Assembly: GCA_021647715.1 (NCBI GenBank)
Contig: JAKIUE010000002.1
Span: 1 to 64,000 of the forward strand
Reading direction: 5' to 3'
Source: Sulfurovum sp.
Lineage (GTDB): Bacteria > Campylobacterota > Campylobacteria > Campylobacterales > Sulfurovaceae
Length of the DNA stretch: 64,000 nucleotides
The position numbers and the translations under genes are program-made. A model generated the notes under the pieces. That model was not told where the DNA came from. It ran no database searches and saw only the letters and a list, made by a program, of their open reading frames with translations. The number at the start of each line of letters is the position of its first letter. Position 1 is the first letter of the stretch. Below are positions 49,323 to 59,617 of the stretch, one piece after another.

Positions 49323-49343
49323 AGATAGTTGACCCTAGAGATA
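49323..49343 (+). repeat. 21-bp direct repeat, copy 2 (orphan leuC 3'-end copy)
   Basis: AGATAGTTGACCCTAGAGATA; still readable as IVDPRD followed by ATT AAT TAA. Confidence 0.9.
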
Positions 49344-49377
49344 TTAATTAATATTATTAACATAAAAAAGGATAAGA

Positions 49378-49734
49378 ATGGCAATTTCATTTAAAGATAA
49401 GATAGAAGAAGTACAAGGCAAGCAATTACAAAAGGTTTTAAACTCTAATCTTTCTAATATACCTAAGGCATGTAAAAAGATGGGCTTTACACCACTCAAA
49501 GAGATAAATGGTGTACATGTAGCCAATAAAGGAAAAGTATTTGATTCCATCATTGTGGGGTCTGCTAACAGTAAAACCTATGCAGTGATGGTAAGAAAAG
49601 GTGGGGATTTTTTACCTATAACCGATCCTGAAGATGCCATCTCTGCTTTCCTTGAAGAAGGTTTTTCAGAGGATATGAATAAATCTCAAAAAGTGCTAGC
49701 AGTAGCTTCTAAAATAGCAGAGCTTATAGCTTAA
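49378..49734 (+). CDS. Hypothetical protein
   Basis: 118-aa ORF with AAAAGGATAAG-ATG RBS. Confidence 0.75.
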   Translation: MAISFKDKIEEVQGKQLQKVLNSNLSNIPKACKKMGFTPLKEINGVHVANKGKVFDSIIVGSANSKTYAVMVRKGGDFLPITDPEDAISAFLEEGFSEDMNKSQKVLAVASKIAELIA

Positions 49735-50447
49735 AACCCAGCATTTGGGTCAAACCCAAAGTTAGGTTCTCCAAAACTTTGTTGTAACAAAGTAGGGTCT
49801 GAGTAACCATGTTGTACAGACTTTCCTCTTAGCATCATGATATCCATTTTAGGGTCTATGCCTTTTGGGCATGCCAACGTACACTCTCCACATAAAGTAC
49901 AATCCCATATACCATTGCTTTGTATGTTATCTATGATGTCTTTAGGAGTAGACTCTCTTTTGTCTGTGGTATATCGGTAAGCACGGGTCAATGCGAAGGG
50001 TCCTAAAAATTCAGGATTTACAGCATACACAGGACAGGCAGAGTAGCAAGAATCGCAGAGTATGCAGTCTGTTTGACGTTCACTAAACTTTTCATCTTTA
50101 GGTGTAAGTGGGGCTTCTTTAAATGTGTGTAACCAAGAGACACTTTTTATAAGTGTCTCTTTGGCTTTGTGTTTGTCTACTTTTAGGTCACGAAGGACTG
50201 GGTGATATGCTAAAGGCTCTATGAGATCACCATCTTGTACTTTATAAGCACAAGAGAGTTCTTCTTTACCGTTAACCCGTACTGCACATGTCCCACATAC
50301 GGAAGCACGACAACCTGCTGTAAACGTAAGCGTGGCATCTAAAGTTGACTTGATGTGGGTAAGTGCATGAAGTAGGGTAGTTTCCTTATTTTCAAGTGTG
50401 TAAGTTTTCGGTGTAGTGCTGTCACTTTTTAATATGCTTATAGTCAT
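49731..50447 (-). CDS. frdB: Succinate dehydrogenase/fumarate reductase iron-sulfur subunit
   Basis: 2Fe-2S CRASVCGTCAVRVNGKEELSC; CILCDSCYSACPVY; CTLCGECTLACPKGID. Confidence 0.85.
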   Translation of the reverse strand: MTISILKSDSTTPKTYTLENKETTLLHALTHIKSTLDATLTFTAGCRASVCGTCAVRVNGKEELSCAYKVQDGDLIEPLAYHPVLRDLKVDKHKAKETLIKSVSWLHTFKEAPLTPKDEKFSERQTDCILCDSCYSACPVYAVNPEFLGPFALTRAYRYTTDKRESTPKDIIDNIQSNGIWDCTLCGECTLACPKGIDPKMDIMMLRGKSVQHGYSDPTLLQQSFGEPNFGFDPNAGF

Positions 50448-52054
50448 GCTGTCTCTCCTTGTGGCTGTTCCCACTGAAAGACGATATGGTTTTTAAACTT
50501 TGTATCATCTATACTTTCAAATCCAGTTTTATAGTGTGCTCCACGGCTTTCATCTCTTGCAATAGCGGCCGATACTATGGTCGAACTGAGTAGTAATACA
50601 TTTGAAAACTCTAAAAAATCAGTGAGATTTGTGTTATTGGTAAGGCTTTTGTCTTCAATACCCATGCGGACAAGATTTTCTTGCATGGCTATTACCTCAT
50701 CAATGGCGTAGTTGAGTGAGTCATTGTCTCTGACTATGCCGACTTTTTCATAAAAAAGCTTACCAAGTTTGTCTCTTTGCCCATAAAAATTGAGAGAGCC
50801 AGTTTGTGCGTAGAGATTCTGTATGTAGGCTTGGTCTTGTAGTAATTGTGTGTCATTTGATTTTGAGATGGTATTTATGCTTGCATACGCATGTGCTTGT
50901 TGCCCCGCTATTTTACCAAAGGTAGTTATTTCAAGTAAAGAGTTTCCTCCTAGGCGGTTTGCTCCATGTACTTTAGCATTAGAACATTCACCTACTGCAA
51001 AACAACCTTCTATGCCTTCTACTTGCATAATGGCATTGACATCTATGCCACCCATAGAATAGTGCGCTACAGGTTTTATAGGTATGAGCTCTTTAGATGG
51101 GTCTACATTTTCATGGAGTTTACATAATGCCACTTCCTGGGGGAGTAACTCCATAAGTTTTTCAACGCCTAGATGACGAACATCTAAAAAAACATTTTCT
51201 CCTTGAGAAAACTGTTCGTAAATAGCACGTGCCACTATGTCCCTAGGTTTTAGCTCATCTATGAACCTTTCTCCTTTGGTATTTACCAAATATCCACCTT
51301 CACCCCTAGCACTCTCAGAGATGAGGATACTTGAATTTTTAAGGGCAGTTGGGTGAAACTGTACAAATTCCATATCACTCACTGCACCACCAGCACGAAG
51401 CACTGCAGCTATACCATCACCGCTTACCCCATACATATTTGTGGTGTACCCATGATACAGTCCACTATATCCACCTGTTGCAACGATGACAGATTTAGCG
51501 TCTATTTGTTTTACTTCCCCTGAGCGTATATCAAGAAATGTTGCACCTTTAATGATTTTGTCTTCAACGACAAGACTGAGTAAGTATTGTTCTTCTAAAA
51601 AATCTATGTCATGCTTGAGGCATGTGTCATAGAGTGTGTGAAGTATTTTAAGACCTGTGTAATCTTGTGCATAACAAGCACGTTTTGACGATGCCCCACC
51701 CATTTTTCTTTGTGCGATGGTATCTGAACCTATTTTATCTGTTTCTATACGTGAAAATGGCACACCTATACTGTCTAGCCACGCTATGGCATCTGGGGCA
51801 GCATGACACATCTGCTTAACTCGCTCTTCATCGCAGAGGCCATTTGCAGATTTTATGGTGTCTGCTATGTGTGCATCAATACTGTCTTTTTCTACATTTC
51901 CAAGAGCAGCATTCATCCCCCCTTGTGCCATAGAGGTTTGTGCGTTGGTTGGATAGGCTTTACCTACAACGAGCACAGAAGCGCCTACATCTTTTGCTGA
52001 GAGTGCGGCAGTGAGTCCTGCCCCACCTGCGCCTATAATGAGTACATCAATCAT
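50444..52054 (-). CDS. frdA: Succinate dehydrogenase/fumarate reductase flavoprotein subunit
   Basis: IIGAGGAGLTAALSA, TSMAQGGMNAALGN, EFVQFHPTAL, RPHYSMGG-like AHYSMGGI, GANRLGGNSLLE. Confidence 0.9.
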   Translation of the reverse strand: MIDVLIIGAGGAGLTAALSAKDVGASVLVVGKAYPTNAQTSMAQGGMNAALGNVEKDSIDAHIADTIKSANGLCDEERVKQMCHAAPDAIAWLDSIGVPFSRIETDKIGSDTIAQRKMGGASSKRACYAQDYTGLKILHTLYDTCLKHDIDFLEEQYLLSLVVEDKIIKGATFLDIRSGEVKQIDAKSVIVATGGYSGLYHGYTTNMYGVSGDGIAAVLRAGGAVSDMEFVQFHPTALKNSSILISESARGEGGYLVNTKGERFIDELKPRDIVARAIYEQFSQGENVFLDVRHLGVEKLMELLPQEVALCKLHENVDPSKELIPIKPVAHYSMGGIDVNAIMQVEGIEGCFAVGECSNAKVHGANRLGGNSLLEITTFGKIAGQQAHAYASINTISKSNDTQLLQDQAYIQNLYAQTGSLNFYGQRDKLGKLFYEKVGIVRDNDSLNYAIDEVIAMQENLVRMGIEDKSLTNNTNLTDFLEFSNVLLLSSTIVSAAIARDESRGAHYKTGFESIDDTKFKNHIVFQWEQPQGETA

Positions 52055-52994
52055 TGTATACCTTAGTGTTTAGAAAATTTTCTATATTTTTCACTATGCC
52101 ATCAAGAAGCTTCTTTCTTGCTTCTATACTTGTCCATGCTATATGTGGGGTGATAAGTAAGCGTTCTTTGTGTTTAATGCGATTGAGTCTATTTTCAAGG
52201 GGTATTGGTTCAGTCTCAAGTACGTCAAGACCAGCATATATTTCACGTTTGTCTAGTTCATAAGAGAGGTCTGTTTCATTGATGATACCACCTCTTCCTA
52301 GGTTTAGCAGTATGGCTTTTTCTTTGAGGTAGGGTAGGTTGATTTCATTGATAAGTTGATTGGTTTTGTCATTAAGTGGGGCATGGATAGAAATAATGTC
52401 ACAATCTTTTAAAAGAAATTCTAAACTTTTATGGGGGTAAGCTGATCTAAGATTTTCTCCAGAGGTAGAGTAGTAATGAATCTCAGCACCAAATGCTTCT
52501 GCAATTTTGGCTACTTCTTTCCCAATGTTACCTAAGCCTATGATACCCCATTTCTTACCAGATATTTCAAAAAATGGGTGGCTTACATCTGTAAACAGAC
52601 CAGAGGTTGTCCATGTATTATCTTTGACAGCTCTATCATAGTATGCCATCTTTTCCAGTAAATAAAGTGCCATAGAAAATGTATGTTGAGCAACAGACTT
52701 GGTAGAGTAGCCTGAAACATTCTTTACTTCTATATTTTGTAATTTTGCTGCATCTAAATCAACATTGTTCATCCCTGTAGCTGCGATACAGATGAGCTTT
52801 AATTTGGGACATTTTTTCATCATCTCTTTACTCATGATTACTTTATTTGTAATGACTATATCTGCTATTTCAATACGATCAACAATTTGATCTTGAGATG
52901 TTGTTTCATATCGAGATAATGTTCCAAATTTTTTAAGTACACTAAGATCTAAATCATCTCCTAGTGTTTTTGCATCAAGTATAACAATATACAT
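52047..52994 (-). CDS. D-isomer 2-hydroxyacid dehydrogenase
   Basis: GKKWGIIGLGNIGKEVAKIAEAFGAEIHYYSTSG, LNLGRGGIINE, ITPHIAWTS. Confidence 0.9.
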   Translation of the reverse strand: MYIVILDAKTLGDDLDLSVLKKFGTLSRYETTSQDQIVDRIEIADIVITNKVIMSKEMMKKCPKLKLICIAATGMNNVDLDAAKLQNIEVKNVSGYSTKSVAQHTFSMALYLLEKMAYYDRAVKDNTWTTSGLFTDVSHPFFEISGKKWGIIGLGNIGKEVAKIAEAFGAEIHYYSTSGENLRSAYPHKSLEFLLKDCDIISIHAPLNDKTNQLINEINLPYLKEKAILLNLGRGGIINETDLSYELDKREIYAGLDVLETEPIPLENRLNRIKHKERLLITPHIAWTSIEARKKLLDGIVKNIENFLNTKVYND

Positions 52995-53004
52995 AGAACT
53001 CCTT

Positions 53005-53862
53005 TTACTCTTGGCTTCTGTTTTCATCTTCACATGAGGGTGTCTCAGTAATAGTGATGGCACATCCTGGTTCTGAAGTGGCAGAAAAAATATCTCTTGT
53101 TAAGTCTAAACTTGAATTTGTTTGCGTTTGAGCTGTTTCTTCTCTTTTACTTACATGTTTTTGCTCTTGTTCTTGACTAAAATGGGTAATAATATCTTTG
53201 TCCCCTTTGATGATTTGTATGGTATTTTCATTTTTTATAATAGCTACGGGGATACTAGAGATATCTACGAACTTTAAAAAAGACCTTGCATTTACTTCTC
53301 TGACAGAAATAGGAGTATAGTCAATTTTTTCTTCTGTAAAAAACTTTTTCACTTTTTTACAGTGAGAACAAGAATTAGATTGGATAAGGTAGAGACCATC
53401 TGCTGTAATATAAGACTTATTTTTATTAATAGCCAGTGTATTTAGGCCTATAAATATAGACAGAGCTATAGTAGCTAAGAGTATAAAGTTTTTAGTCTGA
53501 CTTAAGAGTCCTATGAGCAGTAAAGAGCTAAAGATACCTAAACAGAATATACAAGGTTCAGGGTTCACTAAATATTGATAGCCTAAAATAGTTGCTTCAA
53601 ATGCTATAGCTCCATACAAAACAGTGAAAAAAACTTTTTTCATAAGTGTATTTTTAAGAGATAAATACCCTAAGATGGTCAAAGAAAATACTGCAAATAA
53701 GCCTAAATAGTTAAGATATAAAGGATTAAATTTAAGTAACTCACCTGCAAGCTTACATCCTGTTGCATCACAAAGTGAACTATCGTTTAGTTTTAAGTAT
53801 GTTTCTATCGCTATATATATGAATAATAGTAGAGGTAAAACTACTCTAGAAAAGAATGCCAT
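53005..53862 (-). CDS. VKOR (vitamin K epoxide reductase) domain fused to a thioredoxin-like domain
   Basis: SLCDATGCKL, NPEPCIFCLGIFSS (CxxC), C-terminal LIQSNSCSHCKKVKKFFTEEKIDYTPISV. Confidence 0.85.
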   Translation of the reverse strand: MAFFSRVVLPLLLFIYIAIETYLKLNDSSLCDATGCKLAGELLKFNPLYLNYLGLFAVFSLTILGYLSLKNTLMKKVFFTVLYGAIAFEATILGYQYLVNPEPCIFCLGIFSSLLLIGLLSQTKNFILLATIALSIFIGLNTLAINKNKSYITADGLYLIQSNSCSHCKKVKKFFTEEKIDYTPISVREVNARSFLKFVDISSIPVAIIKNENTIQIIKGDKDIITHFSQEQEQKHVSKREETAQTQTNSSLDLTRDIFSATSEPGCAITITETPSCEDENRSQE

Positions 53863-53872
53863 GTTGTGTGCC

Positions 53873-55036
53873 TTATTTATCTGTGATTTGTTCTACTATT
53901 TGTGTAGCTCTTTGTTTCGCGATCTCTACTTCATCTAATACAAGACTCACACCCATACGACGCCCTACATGAGACTCAGGCTTTCCAAAGACCCTTACAA
54001 AAGAGTTAGAGGTAAAGGCATCACCTGGTATGTTTAAAGTAGGGGTACGGCTCTCATTTTTGGCTTTGTATGCCCCACAAGCGCCACTTCCATAGGTAGT
54101 GTAGGTAAGAGGTAGACCGAGTACAGCTCTTATATGTAAGGCAAACTGGCTTTGACTCTGCGTGATGAGTGTCACCATGCCTGTGTCATGTGGACGTGGG
54201 CTAAGTTCTGAGAAGTAAACCTCTTCACCTTTAACAAAGAACTCTACCCCAAAGATGCCACGACCTCCTAGGCCATCTGTCACAGCTTTAGCTATAGCTT
54301 TTGCTTTTTGAAGGGAAGCATCACTCATAGCCATAGGTTGCCATGAGAGTATGAAGTCGCCATCTTTTTGGACATGCCCTATGGCATCACAAAAGACAGT
54401 ACCTGTCTCGTTACGCACAGTAAGTAGTGTAATCTCATAATCAAAAGGCACAAACTCCTCTACGATGAGTTCAGAGGCATCACCACGTGCTTCTTTGGCT
54501 ATTTCCCATGACTTTTCTATATCAGCAGGCGTTTTTGCGATACTTTGCCCATGACCTGAGCTAGACATCACTGGCTTAATCACACAAGGGAAACCTATAC
54601 GCTCTCCAGCAACTTTTAACCCCTCTAAGGTAGTGATAAACTCATAGTTAGAAGTCTTAAGGCCTAACTCCTCAGCTGCAAAAAGACGAATATTTTTACG
54701 GTTCATCGTTTTGTTAACGGCTTCTGCGTTAGGGATGATGTGAAAACCTTTTTCCTCAGCCTTAAACAAAGCAGAGATAGAGATGGCTTCCACCTCAGGC
54801 AGTACATACGTAGGTTTTTCTTTTTCTATGAGTGCAAGTACCGCTGCTTCATCTTTCATGTCTATAACGTAAGATTTGTTCGCTACTAAGTGTGCAGGGG
54901 CATTTTCATACTTGTCAACCGCTACTACTTCCACCCCTAGACGCTGTGCTTCGATAGCTACTTCTTTACCAAGTTCACCAGAACCAAGGAGCATGATTTT
55001 TATAGAGCCTTGTTGTAGAGGGGTTGTAAATGTCAT
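53873..55036 (-). CDS. purT: Phosphoribosylglycinamide formyltransferase 2 (formate-dependent)
   Basis: [58 protein letters not shown]. Confidence 0.95.
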   Translation of the reverse strand: MTFTTPLQQGSIKIMLLGSGELGKEVAIEAQRLGVEVVAVDKYENAPAHLVANKSYVIDMKDEAAVLALIEKEKPTYVLPEVEAISISALFKAEEKGFHIIPNAEAVNKTMNRKNIRLFAAEELGLKTSNYEFITTLEGLKVAGERIGFPCVIKPVMSSSGHGQSIAKTPADIEKSWEIAKEARGDASELIVEEFVPFDYEITLLTVRNETGTVFCDAIGHVQKDGDFILSWQPMAMSDASLQKAKAIAKAVTDGLGGRGIFGVEFFVKGEEVYFSELSPRPHDTGMVTLITQSQSQFALHIRAVLGLPLTYTTYGSGACGAYKAKNESRTPTLNIPGDAFTSNSFVRVFGKPESHVGRRMGVSLVLDEVEIAKQRATQIVEQITDK

Positions 55037-55167
55037 TTTTTACCTTTGAAATAATTAGGGTTATTTTAGCAAAAAATTGGATAATTTGGGATGAGTTTGG
55101 AAATGTTTTTGGTGTTTTGTATAAAATGTAAAATGAGTGACAGAGCAAAAGCCCTGCCATAGACTGA

Positions 55168-55380
55168 TTACAGTCTAGACTCGTATCTTCTAAGCATGAA
55201 GAGTTTTTTAAGAATTTTCTTGCGCGTTGCAATCTTCTCTTTTTTGTTTTTTTCCGTTTGTGTTTCGAAGGTTTGTCTAGCTCTTGCTTCAGTAACGATG
55301 AGGTTTCTGTCACATTGTCTTTTGAACTTTCTGTATGCATCATCAAATGAATCACGTGAAGTTAGTTTAATTCCTGGCAT
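55168..55380 (-). CDS. rpsU: 30S ribosomal protein S21
   Basis: [40 protein letters not shown]. Confidence 0.95.
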   Translation of the reverse strand: MPGIKLTSRDSFDDAYRKFKRQCDRNLIVTEARARQTFETQTEKNKKEKIATRKKILKKLFMLRRYESRL

Positions 55381-55511
55381 AAAAAAGCACCCCCTTCCTA
55401 TTGGAAATTTTCAGACGCTAGTTTGGTCTAAATATCAATAAAGTGAAGAATTATATCTAAAGTTTTTGAATTTGTGATAAAATTAAGAAGATAATAGATA
55501 AGGATTTATAT

Positions 55512-56924
55512 ATGCAAAAAGTATTTGAAAACTGTTACGATTTAGATAAAAAATGCTATGAAACGTATGGATTAACTGAAGATATACTTATGGAGAATGC
55601 TGCAAGAGGTATGGCAGAATATATAAAAACCCATTTTAAAACAGGGGCTTCAGTATTGATAGTTGTTGGTTCTGGTAATAATGGGGCAGACGGAATAGTA
55701 TTGGCTAGGCAACTAAATGGTCTTTATGATGTGCGTCTTTTTGTGACTTTTGGTGTGCATTCTGAGATGGCAAAAATACAATTAAAAAGAACACAAAAAT
55801 CAGGCGTTAAAGTTGTAACTAAAATGAGTGATGCAGATATAGTTGTAGATGCACTATTTGGTGCGGGGCTTAATAGAGAGCTTGATGAGAGCAGTGTTGC
55901 ATATGTTCAAAAGATGAATGCTTATAAAAGTTTTAAAATAGCTTGTGATATTCCCACAGGTATAGACAGTAAAGGTAGACTTGCACCTATAGCATTTAAA
56001 GCTGATGTAACGATAAGCATGGGGGCACACAAAGAAACACTTTATCTTGATGAAGCCAAAGATTATGTGGGGGAAATCATACGTGTTAATTTAGGAATAG
56101 AGCCTGAATATTATGAAAACCATAGTAATACGTATGTACTAGAAGTAGGTGATCTTAAATTACCTACACGTAATAGACAAAACAGCCACAAAGGAAACTT
56201 TGGACATGCAGCTATTTTCTGTGGCGAAAAAGAGGGAGCGGGTATCATAGCAGGAATGGCAAGTGCTAGTTTCGGGGCAGGACTTACGACACTACTCGTA
56301 CATGAAAAAGTATCGCCTCCATCGTACCTTATGCACTCTACAGTAGTACCTGAGAATGCTTCTGCATTAGCCATAGGTATGGGACTAGGTGGGTATTTTG
56401 AGCAGGAGTTTTTAGAGAAGTATGTACTTGACTCTCATCTACCCATAGTCTTAGATGCAGATGCCTTTATGAGTAAAGAATTGCTAAGCATATTAGAGCA
56501 AAAAGATAGAGAGATAGTCATTACGCCACACCCCAAAGAGTTTAGTATTATGTGGAAGATATTGACCGATGAGAGCATCACCGTAGAAGAGATACAGTCT
56601 AAGCGTTTTGAAATGGTACGACTATTTAATGCCAAGTACCCACATGTTACACTCTTACTTAAAGGTGCCAATACTCTCATAGTCCAAGAAGAAAAATGTT
56701 ATATTAATCCATTAGGATGCTCCAAACTCTCTAAAGGTGGTAGTGGAGATGTTCTCTCTGGACTCATCGTAGCCTTACTTGCACAAGGCTACACTGGAAT
56801 AGAAGCAGCGGTACAAGGCTCACTTGCTTTGGTCATGGCTGCGAATAATTATGAGGGAGCTTCATATGCGATGTTGCCTACGGATATTATAGAGCAGATA
56901 TCACTGCTTGAAGTGAAAAATTAA
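55512..56924 (+). CDS. nnr: Bifunctional NAD(P)H-hydrate epimerase / ADP-dependent dehydratase (YjeF)
   Basis: VVGSGNNGADGIVLARQL; C-terminal KGGSGDVLSGLIVALLAQGYTGIEAAV. Confidence 0.95.
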   Translation: MQKVFENCYDLDKKCYETYGLTEDILMENAARGMAEYIKTHFKTGASVLIVVGSGNNGADGIVLARQLNGLYDVRLFVTFGVHSEMAKIQLKRTQKSGVKVVTKMSDADIVVDALFGAGLNRELDESSVAYVQKMNAYKSFKIACDIPTGIDSKGRLAPIAFKADVTISMGAHKETLYLDEAKDYVGEIIRVNLGIEPEYYENHSNTYVLEVGDLKLPTRNRQNSHKGNFGHAAIFCGEKEGAGIIAGMASASFGAGLTTLLVHEKVSPPSYLMHSTVVPENASALAIGMGLGGYFEQEFLEKYVLDSHLPIVLDADAFMSKELLSILEQKDREIVITPHPKEFSIMWKILTDESITVEEIQSKRFEMVRLFNAKYPHVTLLLKGANTLIVQEEKCYINPLGCSKLSKGGSGDVLSGLIVALLAQGYTGIEAAVQGSLALVMAANNYEGASYAMLPTDIIEQISLLEVKN

Positions 56925-56959
56925 TAGCTAATTGTGAATAGTTTTGGTACTATTTGCTC

Positions 56960-57505
56960 ATGAAAAAAATAGCAGTTCTTTTTAGTGGTAAAGGTACAAA
57001 CTTTGCCCATATTGTTAAGACATTACACCTCAAAGAGTGTGAAGTAGTATTTGCTTTGACAAATAATCCTGAAGCAGAGGGTATCTCTATAGCACAAGAG
57101 TATGGTATATCTTATGGGATAGTAGAGCCAAAAAATTTTAACTCTCGTGAAGCCTTTGATGCTACAGTTGTAGAGACATTACAAAGATATAGTCCAGACC
57201 TCACAATACTCGCTGGTTTTATGCGTATCTTGACCCCAGTATTTACAGAGCAAATCAAAGCGATAAACTTACACCCTTCACTTCTTCCTAGACACAAAGG
57301 ACTTAACGCCATTGAAAAGTCTTATGAAGATGAACATGAAGAGGGTGGGGTATCTGTACATTATGTGAGTTCGGAGCTTGATGGTGGGGAGATTATACTG
57401 CAAAAATCACTGCTTAAAAAAGATTTGAGTTTTGATGTGTATGATAAAAAGATACGTAGTGTAGAAAAAGATGCACTTAGTGAAGCGATAGTGAAGCTAC
57501 TGTAA
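56960..57505 (+). CDS. purN: Phosphoribosylglycinamide formyltransferase
   Basis: KIAVLFSGKGTNFAHI, NLHPSLLPRHKG, GVSVHYVSSELDGGEII. Confidence 0.93.
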   Translation: MKKIAVLFSGKGTNFAHIVKTLHLKECEVVFALTNNPEAEGISIAQEYGISYGIVEPKNFNSREAFDATVVETLQRYSPDLTILAGFMRILTPVFTEQIKAINLHPSLLPRHKGLNAIEKSYEDEHEEGGVSVHYVSSELDGGEIILQKSLLKKDLSFDVYDKKIRSVEKDALSEAIVKLL

Positions 57506-57522
57506 AAGAAAGGCAAGTAAAT

Positions 57523-57951
57523 ATGGATTGTATTGAACCAATGAATAAAAAAGATTTTGGTATAGATATTTATAAAAAATTAAATGAAACGTTTGGACAT
57601 AAAAATTATTATGAACTTGGAGAGATTCAAATGATAGTAAAAGAGTTGTCTTTTCGTGAAGAGTATACATGTTGGGCGTTAGTCGCATTTATGATGCCAG
57701 CAAATGTAGGCGAATATTTTCGTACAAAAGGAAAATCGTTAAATATTATAGAAATGAAGAAAGAATTTATTTCTGCAATGACCGATGGCAAAAGAGATAC
57801 ATTGTCTTTACCTACAAATATTGTTGGTGAATATGACATTGAACCAGGGCAATTAAGTCACTTCTTGACACATAGAAGTTTAACAAATTATATAGCAGCA
57901 CGAGCAGGATATAATATTGGTCATGCACTTGTTGACTTATTTGATGGATAA
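57523..57951 (+). CDS. Hypothetical protein
   Basis: 142-aa ORF in a run of co-directional genes. Confidence 0.75.
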   Translation: MDCIEPMNKKDFGIDIYKKLNETFGHKNYYELGEIQMIVKELSFREEYTCWALVAFMMPANVGEYFRTKGKSLNIIEMKKEFISAMTDGKRDTLSLPTNIVGEYDIEPGQLSHFLTHRSLTNYIAARAGYNIGHALVDLFDG

Positions 57952-57953
57952 AT

Positions 57954-58283
57954 ATGAAAAAATACGACGATAAACAAAATGCACAAGGGGTGTACATTAT
58001 CTTTGTAGTAGTACAGATGATACTTTTGGCACTGATGTATACCATACTCTATACGGCTTTTAGAGCGACGCAACTCTCTGTGGAAAAGTATGAGCTTAAT
58101 GCCTTTACCGCATATGCACCTACAGTGTTGGTACTTGTGGCTATTCCTGTGTTACTTTACCGTACTAGAAAAATGTTTTTACAAGGACATATAATGGTGG
58201 CTATCATATGGATGATGTCACTGTTATCTGTTTTTTTAGTGGGCGTGATGATGCATGTGAGTAACATAAGTGGTGTTTCTTGA
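57954..58283 (+). CDS. Small integral membrane protein
   Basis: 109 aa with about three hydrophobic segments; overlaps the next gene start. Confidence 0.75.
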   Translation: MKKYDDKQNAQGVYIIFVVVQMILLALMYTILYTAFRATQLSVEKYELNAFTAYAPTVLVLVAIPVLLYRTRKMFLQGHIMVAIIWMMSLLSVFLVGVMMHVSNISGVS

Positions 58284-59605
58284 TACACCTTTTTCCTAAA
58301 AAACATCAAAAGATACTTAAACTCTCTATCCCTGCTGCTATCAACTCTTTATTAGATATGTTGCAGGTGATTACTGATCTTATCATGGTAGGGCGTATCT
58401 CAGCATTTGCAGTGGCTGCTGTGGGCTTAGGGATACAGTCACTCTCTTTTGTCTTTGCTATACTTACGTTACTTCATGTTGGAACTTCTGCATTGTTGGC
58501 TCGTTTTTCAGGCTCTGGGCATAAAAAGAGAGCCTCTACAGGACTCTCTACACTTTTACAGTTTGCTTTTTATCTCTCTTTGCCCGTGATGTTACTGTGG
58601 TATGTCGTGGCATCGAATGTCTATGTGTGGTTCGGTACAGCCTCTGAAGTGGTGGCTCTAGGTGAAGATTATGTGCAGATGCTAACATGGATGTTGCCTT
58701 TTGTTTTTGTGAAGCTTGTATTTGTTACCGCACTTAATGCATCTGGTGATACGAAAACACCTATGTATGTAAAAATAGTTTCTATTATCTTTAACGTGTT
58801 TTTAAATTGGCTTTTGATCTTTGGTAACTTAGGTTTCCCAGAACTAGGAGTGATGGGTGCTGCTGTGGGTACGGTGATTGTAAACATATTGGAGTTTGTT
58901 GTGTATGTTGTGCTGTATTTACGAGGAAAGATGGTGTATGTTCCTATGTGGCACTATTCTAAGTCACTTATGAAGCGTGCCCTTAAAGTAGGCATTCCTG
59001 CATCTCTTGAACGGACACTTACCTTTGGGTCTTTTATGCTTTTTACAGTTATCATAGCCCGATATGGTACAGAGGCTTTAGCAGGCTATCAGATAGGGTT
59101 ACGTGTGGAAGGTTTGGCATTTATGCCAGGCATAGGATTCACTATCGCAGCTATGGCACTGATGGGACAGGGACTAGGGGCTAAAAAACCTTTGCAAGCA
59201 AGAGAAGATGTACTTTTAGTACTCAAATACACAGTAGGACTCATGTTCTTCCTCTCTTTTTTTATGATATTTATACCAGAGAAAATTGTATGGCTTTTTA
59301 CAGATGATGCTAAGACTATAGAAGAGGCTAGTCTCTATTTACGTATCGTAGGGTTTTCTCAAATACCACTGGCATTTAACTTCGTACTCTCAGGTGCATT
59401 ACGTGGAGCAGGAGATACCAAAAGAACTTTACACATCAACCTTACATCTCTTTGGTTGGTACGTATCATACCTGCTTTTGTACTCTCATGGTATTTTGAT
59501 AATATTATGGTGGTGTATTTTGCAATGATTTCAGATACCTTTGTCAAAGCCATATGGCTTTGGAGAACTTTTGACAAAGGGGAGTGGCAGAAGATAAAAG
59601 TTTAA
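58280..59605 (+). CDS. MATE-family efflux transporter
   Basis: 12-TM pattern; LSIPAAINSLLDMLQVITDLIMVGRI, NASGDTKTPMYVKI, GALRGAGDTKRTL. Confidence 0.93.
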   Translation: MIHLFPKKHQKILKLSIPAAINSLLDMLQVITDLIMVGRISAFAVAAVGLGIQSLSFVFAILTLLHVGTSALLARFSGSGHKKRASTGLSTLLQFAFYLSLPVMLLWYVVASNVYVWFGTASEVVALGEDYVQMLTWMLPFVFVKLVFVTALNASGDTKTPMYVKIVSIIFNVFLNWLLIFGNLGFPELGVMGAAVGTVIVNILEFVVYVVLYLRGKMVYVPMWHYSKSLMKRALKVGIPASLERTLTFGSFMLFTVIIARYGTEALAGYQIGLRVEGLAFMPGIGFTIAAMALMGQGLGAKKPLQAREDVLLVLKYTVGLMFFLSFFMIFIPEKIVWLFTDDAKTIEEASLYLRIVGFSQIPLAFNFVLSGALRGAGDTKRTLHINLTSLWLVRIIPAFVLSWYFDNIMVVYFAMISDTFVKAIWLWRTFDKGEWQKIKV

Positions 59606-59617
59606 AGAAGACTTTTA

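Noticed and set aside
45128-49343. Interpreting the Sel1/autotransporter segment as an active integrative element
   Set aside because: No integrase, transposase, excisionase or terminal inverted repeats seen; only the short direct repeat supports an insertion, so it is reported as a scar hypothesis rather than as a mobile element feature.
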